Assembly: GCA_029266015.1 (NCBI GenBank)
Contig: JAJUFK010000017.1
Location: forward strand, 1 to 17,015
Reading direction: 5' to 3'
DNA length: 17,015 bases
Source of the DNA: Bacteroidota bacterium
Lineage (GTDB): Bacteria; Bacteroidota; Bacteroidia; Bacteroidales; UBA1715
Made by a program: the position numbers and the translations under genes
In this document: piece after piece, positions 6,947 to 13,982 of the stretch
Numbering within the stretch: the first letter of the stretch is position 1
Layout: every line of letters begins with the position of its first letter
Notes under the pieces: model-generated
What the model saw: the letters and a program-made list of their open reading frames with translations, nothing else
The model's database searches: none
Told to the model about the DNA's origin: nothing

Positions 6947-7972
6947 ATGATAAAATTTTGTAGTTTTATAATTGTAATATTAACTTTTTTTTCGTGTTCA
7001 CAACAAGAAATTGAAGAAAAACGCAATAACACTTGCGGGGGCACTATTAAATTACCAATAGATTCCGATATTTCAACTCTTTTCCCTCCTGCAATTATAA
7101 GCGAAAGTGAAAAACAAATAGTTTCTCAATTTCATTTAGGATTATTTAAGTATAATGCTCAAAATACAACTTTAGAACCGGGTATTTGTAAAAATTGGGA
7201 TATTGACAATACAGGTAAAGTTTACATTTTCCATTTAGATTCTACAGTTTTTTTTCATGATGATAATTGTTTTCCCGGTGGTAAAGGAAGAAATATAACT
7301 GCCTATGATGTAGAATACACATTTTATTTATTATCTACACCTTCTGCATATAATAAAAACTTTACAAATACCGTATCCAGAATACTTGGAGCAAAAGAAT
7401 ATTTTAAAAAAATTCAAACTACTACAGGAGAAAAACCACATATCCCAGGCATTCAAATATTAGATAAATATACATTAAAAATAACATTAGAAACCCCGTC
7501 TGTTTTGTTTCTCTATAATTTAGCTCACCCTGCTGCATCTATACTTCCTCAAGAAGGAATAAAAAAATATGATTCAGACTGTAAAATTGGAGCAGGTCCT
7601 TTTATTTACGATTGGCAACACGATTCGCAATATATAGTCTTAACTCGCAATAAACATTTTTTTATGTTTGACAAAGCCGACATGCGTCTTCCGTATCTTG
7701 ATACTATACTATTAATAAAAACAAAAAACCAACAACATTCTATTGACCTTTTTGTAAATAACCAAACCGATGCTTTGTTATATGTAGAAACAGATAAAAT
7801 TCAAGATATATTGAATCTAAAAAAAGATTCTATACAATATAAACTTACAAAATCTTATGCTAATTTAGAAGGGAATAATACTCTATATAATATTTATTCT
7901 GAATCAATTCATGATTTTTATACCAACAACTTACATATATTGGATCTTACAAAGGTTTTTATAAAAAAATAA
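6947..7972 (+). CDS. Lipoprotein, truncated peptide/oligopeptide-binding protein (SBP family 5)
   Basis: A protein of 341 residues with a lipoprotein signal: hydrophobic FCSFIIVILTFFSC with the acylated cysteine at C17. The body follows solute-binding protein family 5 (DppA/OppA type): LFPPAIISESEKQIVSQFHLGLFKYN at 45-70, the domain signature YIFHL...VFFHDD at 93-106, GGKGRNITAYDVEYTF at 111-126, GAGPFIYDW at 215-223 and RLPYLDTILLI at 247-257. Full-length relatives have about 520-560 residues; this one stops near where the 'vRqAl.yAIDR' segment should begin, so the C-terminal lobe that closes on the ligand is missing. It may be decayed, or may have become a binding-only lipoprotein. No permease or ATPase genes are nearby. 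Its TAA is 2 bases from the stop of the convergent exporter gene. Confidence 0.75.
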   Translation: MIKFCSFIIVILTFFSCSQQEIEEKRNNTCGGTIKLPIDSDISTLFPPAIISESEKQIVSQFHLGLFKYNAQNTTLEPGICKNWDIDNTGKVYIFHLDSTVFFHDDNCFPGGKGRNITAYDVEYTFYLLSTPSAYNKNFTNTVSRILGAKEYFKKIQTTTGEKPHIPGIQILDKYTLKITLETPSVLFLYNLAHPAASILPQEGIKKYDSDCKIGAGPFIYDWQHDSQYIVLTRNKHFFMFDKADMRLPYLDTILLIKTKNQQHSIDLFVNNQTDALLYVETDKIQDILNLKKDSIQYKLTKSYANLEGNNTLYNIYSESIHDFYTNNLHILDLTKVFIKK

Positions 7973-7974
7973 TA

Positions 7975-9072
7975 TTATATACCCAATTGAAGCCCTATTA
8001 TTCCAACAAGTAACCCTACAACAATATTTATAAATTTAACTTGTAAAAAAGTCTTTTTTGATTCAGCAATTAATGGTAATGCACCATGACCATCTTGTAC
8101 AATTGAATTTGCCATTAAAATACTTAAAGGTAGTGTGCCAGAAACATATAATGAAAGAAAAACAATATGAGGCCCTGATTCAGGAATAATACCTACAAGT
8201 ACTGCAAGAAATAATATATGATAGGTATACGTTTGTAAAAAATCTTCAATATGAATATATGTATTTAACATGGTAACTATTACTAGTACAAGTGTTGTCC
8301 ATGAAAAGATTTTAATAAAATGTTTTTGTATAATGTGACTCCAAAAATGCTCCTCCAAAAAATGTTCATTTACACTACTTACTATATATGCTGCACCGAT
8401 AGATAGTAATACAAAAGTAACAGCAAGCCAATTGATTTCATGATCATGATTATGAATATGTTCAACAGAAGCATGTTGTATTGCAAATGATGATAAAAAA
8501 TCATGACTATGTCCAATTTGCCCCAGAAGCGATAAAATAAAAATTATTGCGATTCCAAACAATAATAAAGCTCTATGAGGTGAGGCATGTTTTATATTAT
8601 TGATTATAAGCGAAAATGAAGCTTTTTGAAACATTTGCTCTGTTTCGTGAATCTCAAAATGAGCAACTTGTAATTTATCTGCCTTTTTTTTTGTATATAA
8701 CAAATCTACAATAACGCCTGTAAAAATACCAATAATAAACAAAACTACAAAAACACCTATAGCTTGTAAAGGTTGTATAGAGAATAATAAAAAGGCCTCA
8801 TCGCCCATAGTTGCAATAAATGTAGCAGTAAGTGCTCCTATAGTTACAATATTATGAGTATAAAAAGTAACCATAGTATATGTTCCTAAACATCCGGGAA
8901 TAACTCCTAAAAAAGCACCTAATATAATTTGCCTCAATCCATTTTTTTGTATTATTGAATTAAATGTTCCCGACGAACGAACATTAATATATTCAATAAA
9001 TAACATTGTAGTCAATACAAAAAAAGTGATTGACAAAGAGTTTTTTAAAATATCAACAATTACATCTATCAT
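7975..9072 (-). CDS. Multi-pass putative heavy-metal/manganese exporter (ArsP_2-like)
   Basis: An inner-membrane protein of 365 residues with about ten hydrophobic segments: roughly 10-28, 47-68, 73-90, 103-125, 168-185, 214-232, 254-270, 283-298, 303-320 and 344-362. It resembles the Bacteroidota proteins annotated as 'putative manganese transporter' or '10TM heavy-metal exporter'. Conserved polar motifs lie inside the membrane: GVIPGCLGTYT at 56-66, GDEAF at 90-94, GIIPESGPH at 294-302 and QDGHGALPL at 326-334. The first and second halves look like a duplicated pair (PGCLG with GDEAF; PESGPH with QDGHG). A histidine-rich loop (HSH, HIHNHDHE) at 188-211 lies between segments and probably binds metal. 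Substrate and direction of transport are inferred from the family only. It is last after the reductase gene, 46 bases away. Confidence 0.75.
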   Translation of the reverse strand: MIDVIVDILKNSLSITFFVLTTMLFIEYINVRSSGTFNSIIQKNGLRQIILGAFLGVIPGCLGTYTMVTFYTHNIVTIGALTATFIATMGDEAFLLFSIQPLQAIGVFVVLFIIGIFTGVIVDLLYTKKKADKLQVAHFEIHETEQMFQKASFSLIINNIKHASPHRALLLFGIAIIFILSLLGQIGHSHDFLSSFAIQHASVEHIHNHDHEINWLAVTFVLLSIGAAYIVSSVNEHFLEEHFWSHIIQKHFIKIFSWTTLVLVIVTMLNTYIHIEDFLQTYTYHILFLAVLVGIIPESGPHIVFLSLYVSGTLPLSILMANSIVQDGHGALPLIAESKKTFLQVKFINIVVGLLVGIIGLQLGI

Positions 9073-9118
9073 AGTTTCATTTTTTATGTATAGACTAACA
9101 TATACATTATAACTTACT

Positions 9119-10111
9119 CTATGATTCTAAGATATTTTCAATTTCTTGAATATGTTCTTGAGAAAATGGTTGTGAATGCAACGCTTGTAAATTTGTTTGC
9201 AATTGAGCAACAGAACTTGCTCCAATTAGTACAGATGTTATACCCTTTTCCCAAATCAACGCTATAGCCATTTCTGCTAGACTTTGATTACGTTTTTTTG
9301 CAACAGCCTGTAATTGTATTACTTTTTGAATAACAGCATCATTTACATCATTTGATTGTAAAAAACCATGAGATTTAGCTGCTCTTGAATCTTGAGGAAT
9401 ACCTGCAATATAGCGGTCTGTTAATAACCCTTGAGCCAGGGGTGAAAATGCAATAGAACCAATTCCATATTTTTTGAGCACTTCTAATAAACCGGTAGTT
9501 TCGGGTTCTCGGTGAAACATTGAATATTTAAATTGATGTATCAAACAAGGAACTTGTTTAGATTGTAATAAAGCAACCATTTTTTGTGTTTGTTCTGCCG
9601 AATAATTTGAAATACCAACATACAATGTTTTTCCTTGTTTATATAATAATTCAAGAGCATCAGCTGTTTCTTCCAAAGGCGTATGAGCGTCAAAACGATG
9701 ATGATAATATATATCTACATAGTCCAATTGTAATCTTTGTAAACTTTGATTTAGACTAGAAACTAAATATTTTTTGGAACCGCCATCACCATACGGCCCA
9801 TTCCACATCCAATATCCTGCTTTTGTAGAAATAACTAATTCATCTCTATGATTAGCAAATTCTTTACGCAAAACTTGTCCAAAAGTAATTTCTGCAGAAC
9901 CTGCAGGAGGTCCGTAATTGTTTGCAATATCAAAATGAGTTATGCCATTATCAAATGCATGCAAAAGCATAGCTTTTGCGTTTTCAAAAGCATCAACACC
10001 TCCGAAGTTATGCCATAGACCTAACGATAATTTAGGTAATTGCAAACCACTGTTTCCACAAAATGCATATTGCATTTTTTCATATCTATTTTCATTTGGC
10101 AAATACATCAT
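9119..10111 (-). CDS. Aldo/keto reductase, YghZ/Gpr-like (L-glyceraldehyde 3-phosphate reductase type)
   Basis: A cytoplasmic NADPH-dependent reductase of 330 residues that aligns with E. coli YghZ from end to end, from 'NenRYekMQYafCGnSGLqLP' at the N-terminus to TSVLIGASSVAQL near the C-terminus. The catalytic tetrad is D61 and Y66 (in HFDIANNYGPP), K97 (STKAGY) and H138 (YYHHR). Cofactor-binding segments include GISNYS, FSPLAQGLLT and IGASS. In E. coli YghZ reduces L-glyceraldehyde 3-phosphate and methylglyoxal, a detoxifying role; substrate is assumed from similarity. Two ATGs open the frame at 10109-10111 and 10106-10108; either fits. It follows the phosphatase gene by 19 bases and is probably in the same transcript. 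Confidence 0.93.
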   Translation of the reverse strand: MMYLPNENRYEKMQYAFCGNSGLQLPKLSLGLWHNFGGVDAFENAKAMLLHAFDNGITHFDIANNYGPPAGSAEITFGQVLRKEFANHRDELVISTKAGYWMWNGPYGDGGSKKYLVSSLNQSLQRLQLDYVDIYYHHRFDAHTPLEETADALELLYKQGKTLYVGISNYSAEQTQKMVALLQSKQVPCLIHQFKYSMFHREPETTGLLEVLKKYGIGSIAFSPLAQGLLTDRYIAGIPQDSRAAKSHGFLQSNDVNDAVIQKVIQLQAVAKKRNQSLAEMAIALIWEKGITSVLIGASSVAQLQTNLQALHSQPFSQEHIQEIENILES

Positions 10112-10130
10112 TTCAATTTTTAAGGTTTTA

Positions 10131-10607
10131 TTAAAATTCTTCTAACTCATATAACAACCCATTACAAGCATCTTCTAACAAATCTAGTACATATTCAAAT
10201 CCTTCATAACCGCCATAATATGGATCAGGCACTCCATCTTCTTTAAATATTTTATTGTATTCGGTCATGATATGAATTTTTTGAAGATATTCCTCTTCAA
10301 TTGTTAAACTTCGTAAATCTTGTATATTTTTTCTATCCATACCAATAATTAAATCAAATTCTTTAAAATCGGTATTAGGATTAAATTGCCGAGAAATACT
10401 TGTTATAGTATATCCTCGCTTTGCTGCATGAGCTCTCATTCTGGAATCGGCAGGTTCACCGGCATGAAATCCGATAATACCAGCAGAATCAATATAATAT
10501 TTATCTTGCAGACCTTTTTTTTGGACTAAATGCTTCATTATAGTTTCTGCCGACGGTGAACGACAAATATTACCCAAACACACAAATAAAATATTTGTTT
10601 TTTTCAT
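10131..10607 (-). CDS. Low-molecular-weight protein-tyrosine phosphatase
   Basis: A 158-residue protein, the normal size for this family. The P-loop CLGNICRS at 10-17 holds the nucleophile C10 and phosphate-binding R16, and the general acid is D128 in VPDPYYGG. A DSAG segment at 40-43 and MDRKN at 90-94 are also typical. It removes phosphate from tyrosine (or arginine, in some relatives) in cytosolic proteins; in bacteria such enzymes often act with tyrosine kinases of capsule export, but no kinase or capsule gene is nearby, so the target is open. It appears to be first in a transcript with the aldo/keto reductase and metal exporter, under the promoter at 10643-10673. Confidence 0.93.
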   Translation of the reverse strand: MKKTNILFVCLGNICRSPSAETIMKHLVQKKGLQDKYYIDSAGIIGFHAGEPADSRMRAHAAKRGYTITSISRQFNPNTDFKEFDLIIGMDRKNIQDLRSLTIEEEYLQKIHIMTEYNKIFKEDGVPDPYYGGYEGFEYVLDLLEDACNGLLYELEEF

Positions 10608-10642
10608 CGTTTTTTTATGTTTTTTTGTTTTTTTATGTTATG

Positions 10643-10673
10643 CAAATATAGATTATTCTATATTTTTTTGCAA
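10643..10673 (-). promoter_or_regulatory. Bacteroidota-type promoter for the phosphatase-reductase-exporter genes
   Basis: On the minus strand TTG (10673-10671) is followed after 20 bases by TATATTTG (10650-10643), a full match to -7 TAnnTTTG. Transcription would start near 10636, about 29 bases before the phosphatase ATG at 10605-10607. The -33 element lies in the last codons of cinA, whose stop is at 10653. The match means the three genes downstream can be expressed apart from cinA. Confidence 0.55.
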
Positions 10674-11888
10674 TAAATTCAATGCTGCTATAGTTGTTCG
10701 CAGAATAGTTCGTTCCCTATGTTCTCCAAACAAAAATTTTTGACTACAAATATTTGTCGCACTTGCTACAGCAATCCATACAGTCCCCACAGGTTTTTCT
10801 TCTGTTCCACCGGTGGGCCCAGCAATACCGGATGTAGCAATTGCAAAATCTGTATTATAAATTCTTCTACAATTCATGGCCATAGCTTCAACAACCTCTT
10901 TACTCACAGCTCCATAGTTACTTAATAAGTCATGAGAAATATGCAATTGTTGTATTTTTAAATCATTACTATATGCAATTATTCCACCTTTAAAATATTG
11001 AGAACTTCCGGGAATTTTTACAATTGTAGATGCAATATTTCCTCCGGTACAACTTTCAGCAGTACTCAATGTTGCACTTTTTTTAATTAATAAAGAACCT
11101 ATTAATTCCTCTAAAGTATCATCATCGTATCCATATACAAATTCTTGAATTATTGGCAATATTTTAGATTCTTGTTCAGAAATTATCTGTTTTGCATGTT
11201 CTATTGCTTCACCTATTACTGTTAAACGAAGTTTTACAATTCCGGGTGATGGCAAATATGCCAAATGCACACAGTTCGGCAATTGCGATTCCCATTCTGC
11301 TATTACATGAGCCAACTTAGCTTCAGCTATTCCGATACATAAAATATGACGATGTACTATTGGAGGTAAAACAAAAGAATCTTTTAATTTAGGTATTATA
11401 TATGTTTGCATCATATACTTCATTTCAAAAGGTACCCCCGGCATTGATATTATTGTTGAATTATTCCATTCAAACCACATTCCCCATGCTGTTCCACAAT
11501 CATTACGAATTAGATATGCATCTTTAGGTAACCATGCTTGACTCTTATTATTCTCATTCATTTCACCATTTCTAGATTTTAAAAACGAATGAATGGCAGC
11601 ATACGCAGGTTCATAAAACTCCAATTGCGTCTGAAATAATTCACATAATACTTGTTTTGTTATATCATCATTTGTTGGTCCCAAACCACCTGTAATTAAT
11701 ACAAGTTTATGTGTTTGTACCGCTAATTGAACTGTTGATTTAATTGCTTGAGCCTTATCAGATATAGTTGAAACTTTTTCGATTTCAAACCCAATCATCG
11801 ACAATTGTTCTCCTATCCAAGAAGCATTTGTATTTATGGTTTTACCATACAACAATTCATCACCTATACTTATAATCTCAACATTCAT
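10653..11888 (-). CDS. cinA: CinA-like protein, NMN amidohydrolase type
   Basis: A 411-residue protein with both CinA domains. The N-terminal MoCF-like domain (about 1-170) has IISIGDELLYGKTINTNA at 5-22, TGGLGPTNDDITK at 66-78 and MPGVPFEMK at 149-157; in some bacteria this domain hydrolyses ADP-ribose. The C-terminal PncC-type domain (about 250-411) has STAESCTGG at 275-283, FKGGIIAYSN at 299-308 and ATSGIAGPTGG at 351-361, typical of nicotinamide-mononucleotide deamidases that return NMN to NAD synthesis. The name cinA comes from competence induction in streptococci, which need not apply here. All known motifs are present. It starts a minus-strand run and faces nif3 across a 143-base divergent gap. 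Confidence 0.93.
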   Translation of the reverse strand: MNVEIISIGDELLYGKTINTNASWIGEQLSMIGFEIEKVSTISDKAQAIKSTVQLAVQTHKLVLITGGLGPTNDDITKQVLCELFQTQLEFYEPAYAAIHSFLKSRNGEMNENNKSQAWLPKDAYLIRNDCGTAWGMWFEWNNSTIISMPGVPFEMKYMMQTYIIPKLKDSFVLPPIVHRHILCIGIAEAKLAHVIAEWESQLPNCVHLAYLPSPGIVKLRLTVIGEAIEHAKQIISEQESKILPIIQEFVYGYDDDTLEELIGSLLIKKSATLSTAESCTGGNIASTIVKIPGSSQYFKGGIIAYSNDLKIQQLHISHDLLSNYGAVSKEVVEAMAMNCRRIYNTDFAIATSGIAGPTGGTEEKPVGTVWIAVASATNICSQKFLFGEHRERTILRTTIAALNLLQKNIE

Positions 11889-11918
11889 ATATATATTATT
11901 TTTTTGCTAATGTACATG

Positions 11919-11936
11919 AATTTGTTTATACAAATT
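11919..11936. promoter_or_regulatory. Inverted repeat in the cinA/nif3 divergent gap
   Basis: AATTTGT at 11919-11925 and ACAAATT at 11930-11936 form a perfect 7-base inverted repeat around TTAT, 31 bases upstream of the cinA start. It overlaps a weak minus-strand promoter: TTTG (complement of CAAA at 11931-11934), then 16 bases, then TACATTAG, which differs from TAnnTTTG in one base. It could be an operator, but in AT-rich DNA a chance palindrome is as likely. No good plus-strand promoter for nif3 was seen in the gap; TACATTTA at 12011-12018 is the closest. Confidence 0.2.
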
Positions 11937-12031
11937 ATAATCATAAATAAATTTTTAACCTCCAAAAAACAAATTTTCGAGTATCATAATCCCATTTTTT
12001 ATACTATTTTTACATTTAAAATTGTATGTGA

Positions 12032-13126
12032 ATGAAAGTTGCAGATATCATTAACGAAATTGAACACATTGCTCCACTCTCATTACAAGAATCTTATGAC
12101 AATAGTGGTTTATTAATTGGTAATTCTTCTCAAAATGTAGATTCAGCATTGCTTACTATTGATATAACAGAAGACGTCATAGATGAAGCAATAGCATTAG
12201 GTACCAACCTCATAATTTCTCATCATCCTCTTATTTTTAATGGCATTAAAAGGATTAATGGTAACAATTATATAGAACGATGCATAATAAAAGCAATACA
12301 ACATTCTATCGCTATTTATTGTGTTCATACAAACATAGATTCGGTTCAAAATGGAGTAAATAAAAAAATATGCGATATTATAGGATTACAAAATACTCAA
12401 ATACTTCGCAAACAAACAAATTCTCTTTCTAAAATCGTAACATTTGTACCCAATGAAGATGCAGAAAAAGTTCGCTTAGCACTTTGCAATGCAGGAGCAG
12501 GAACAATTGGTAATTATGATAATTGTTCATTTAATAGTCAAGGGAAAGGTACTTTTAGAGCATTAGATAAAGCTCAACCATATATAGGTACAATTGGCAC
12601 CATACATACAGAGCCTGAAATTAAAATAGAAGTTATCTGTCACAACTATCTCATAAAACATATTATACAAGCACTACTTTCATCACATCCTTATGAAGAA
12701 CCTGCGTATGATATAATACCTCTTGCAAATGAAAATAAAGAATATGGTTCCGGCATGATAGGAACACTTGAAAATCCGGTTGATTGTAATACTTTTTTAG
12801 AATATATCAAAACTAAATTTTCTTGTAAGAGTATTAGATACTCTAAGACCAAAAAACAAACAATTTCAAAAGTAGCAGTATGTGGAGGTTCCGGAAGTTT
12901 TTTAATTACAGATGCAATTAAACAACAAGCCGACATTTTTTTAACAGGTGATGTAAAATATCATGATTTCTTTCTGTCTGAAAATAAGATAATTATAGCA
13001 GATGTTGGTCATTATGAATCAGAACAATTCACAAAAGAAATATTTTATGAAATTATAAACAAAAAATTTCCTAAATTTGCCCTTCAATTTTCAAAGGTTA
13101 ATACGAACCCGATAAATTATGTATAA
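12032..13126 (+). CDS. Nif3-like dinuclear metal-binding protein (DUF34)
   Basis: A 364-residue member of the Nif3/YbgI/YqfO family, of the longer type with a PII/CutA-like insert. The metal site is visible: HH at 64-65 (ISHHPLIFNGIKRI), D103 (CVHTNIDSVQNGVN), and H327 and E331 in GHYESEQ. The insert at about 130-235 contains VTFVPNEDAEKVRLALCNAGAG at 136-157 and SSHPYEEPAYDI at 217-228, the usual insert signature. Some relatives are annotated as GTP cyclohydrolase I type 2, but the family's role is unsettled; metal chaperone or hydrolase roles are proposed. The ATG at 12032 gives the normal MKVADIINEIE start. The zinc-ribbon gene follows after 3 bases, a pairing that recurs in Bacteroidota. 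Confidence 0.92.
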   Translation: MKVADIINEIEHIAPLSLQESYDNSGLLIGNSSQNVDSALLTIDITEDVIDEAIALGTNLIISHHPLIFNGIKRINGNNYIERCIIKAIQHSIAIYCVHTNIDSVQNGVNKKICDIIGLQNTQILRKQTNSLSKIVTFVPNEDAEKVRLALCNAGAGTIGNYDNCSFNSQGKGTFRALDKAQPYIGTIGTIHTEPEIKIEVICHNYLIKHIIQALLSSHPYEEPAYDIIPLANENKEYGSGMIGTLENPVDCNTFLEYIKTKFSCKSIRYSKTKKQTISKVAVCGGSGSFLITDAIKQQADIFLTGDVKYHDFFLSENKIIIADVGHYESEQFTKEIFYEIINKKFPKFALQFSKVNTNPINYV

Positions 13127-13129
13127 TAT

Positions 13130-13900
13130 ATGACAAGTAAAAAAGCAGAAACTGTTCAAGTTACGGTTGAAGAAAAGTTAAAAGCTTTGTATCAATTGCA
13201 AGAAGCTGACTCTAAAATTGATAAAATTCAAAGATTACGTGGTGAATTACCATTAGAAGTAAAAGATTTAGAAGATGAATTAGCAGGCTTACAAACACGT
13301 ATTGAAAAAATTCAAGCTGAAATTATTCAACGTAAAGAAGATATTACAGCTAAGAAAAATGAGATTAAAGAAGCTCAAAATCACATAAAAAAATATGAAC
13401 AACAACAAATGGACGTTCGAAACAATCGTGAATTTGAAGCAATAGCTAAAGAAATTGAATTCCAAAAATTAGAAATAGAATTGTGTGAAAAACGAATTCG
13501 AGAATATTCGTTTGACATTGAAAATAAAACCAAATTATTAGAAACATCTCAAACTCGTTTTGAAGAACGTTCAATAGATTTACAACAAAAACAAACTGAA
13601 TTAAACGACATTATTTCTGAAACTCAAAAAGAAGAAGAAGAACTAATAGCAGCTTCTGAAAAATTAGCAAGCGTTATAGAAGACCGATTATTAGCAGCAT
13701 ATAAACGCATACGTTCTAATGCACGCAACGGATTAGCTGTAGCAAATGTAGAACGCGATGCTTGTGGAGGTTGTTTTAATAAAATTCCACCGCAACGACA
13801 ACTAGATATAAAAACACACAAAAAAATAATTGTTTGTGAATATTGTGGTAGAATACTACTTGATGCAGAATTAATAAAAAGCGAATTAGAAAACGCATAA
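13130..13900 (+). CDS. Coiled-coil zinc-ribbon protein (CT398/DUF164-like)
   Basis: A 256-residue protein with a long charged coiled coil from about 13 to 195 (heptads rich in E, K, Q, L and I) followed by a four-cysteine zinc ribbon: C212 and C215 (ACGGCFNKIPPQ), then C236 and C239 (CEYCGRIL). This is the arrangement of CT398-like proteins, also annotated as zf-RING_7 or 'C4-type zinc ribbon domain-containing protein'. The exact role is not known; nucleic acid or protein binding is proposed for family members. It starts 3 bases after nif3 and its stop runs into the terminator at 13901. Its codon use matches its neighbours. Confidence 0.9.
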   Translation: MTSKKAETVQVTVEEKLKALYQLQEADSKIDKIQRLRGELPLEVKDLEDELAGLQTRIEKIQAEIIQRKEDITAKKNEIKEAQNHIKKYEQQQMDVRNNREFEAIAKEIEFQKLEIELCEKRIREYSFDIENKTKLLETSQTRFEERSIDLQQKQTELNDIISETQKEEEELIAASEKLASVIEDRLLAAYKRIRSNARNGLAVANVERDACGGCFNKIPPQRQLDIKTHKKIIVCEYCGRILLDAELIKSELENA

Positions 13901-13934
13901 AAAAAAAGCTCTCAATTTTTTGGGAGCTTTTTTT
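13901..13934 (+). terminator. Intrinsic terminator of nif3-zinc ribbon genes
   Basis: AAAAAAAGCTCTCA at 13901-13914 pairs with TGGGAGCTTTTTTT at 13921-13934 (14 pairs including one G-U) around an ATTTTT loop. The stem directly follows the TAA at 13898-13900 and is flanked by A and T runs, so it could act in both directions. Confidence 0.85.
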
Positions 13935-13942
13935 ATGATTAA

Positions 13943-13975
13943 AAAAAAGGTGCAATTGTATATTGCACCTTTTTT
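13943..13975 (-). terminator. Intrinsic terminator of alpha-glucan phosphorylase
   Basis: AAAAAAGGTGCAAT at 13943-13956 and its perfect complement at 13962-13975 (14 pairs) flank the 5-base loop TGTAT. On the minus strand it lies 7 bases after the phosphorylase stop and is followed by a T run (complement of the A run at 13941-13948). It can also fold on the plus strand, 8 bases after the first hairpin. Confidence 0.85.
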
Positions 13976-13982
13976 ATTATGA

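Noticed and set aside
403..11888. A competence operon, because comM and cinA are both present
   Set aside because: They are 9 kb apart, belong to separate transcripts, and both are widespread in bacteria that are not transformable.
11805..12035. 76-codon plus-strand open frame spanning the cinA start and intergenic gap
   Set aside because: It is antisense to cinA, low in complexity, and rich in I, F and Y as expected from AT-rich noncoding sequence.
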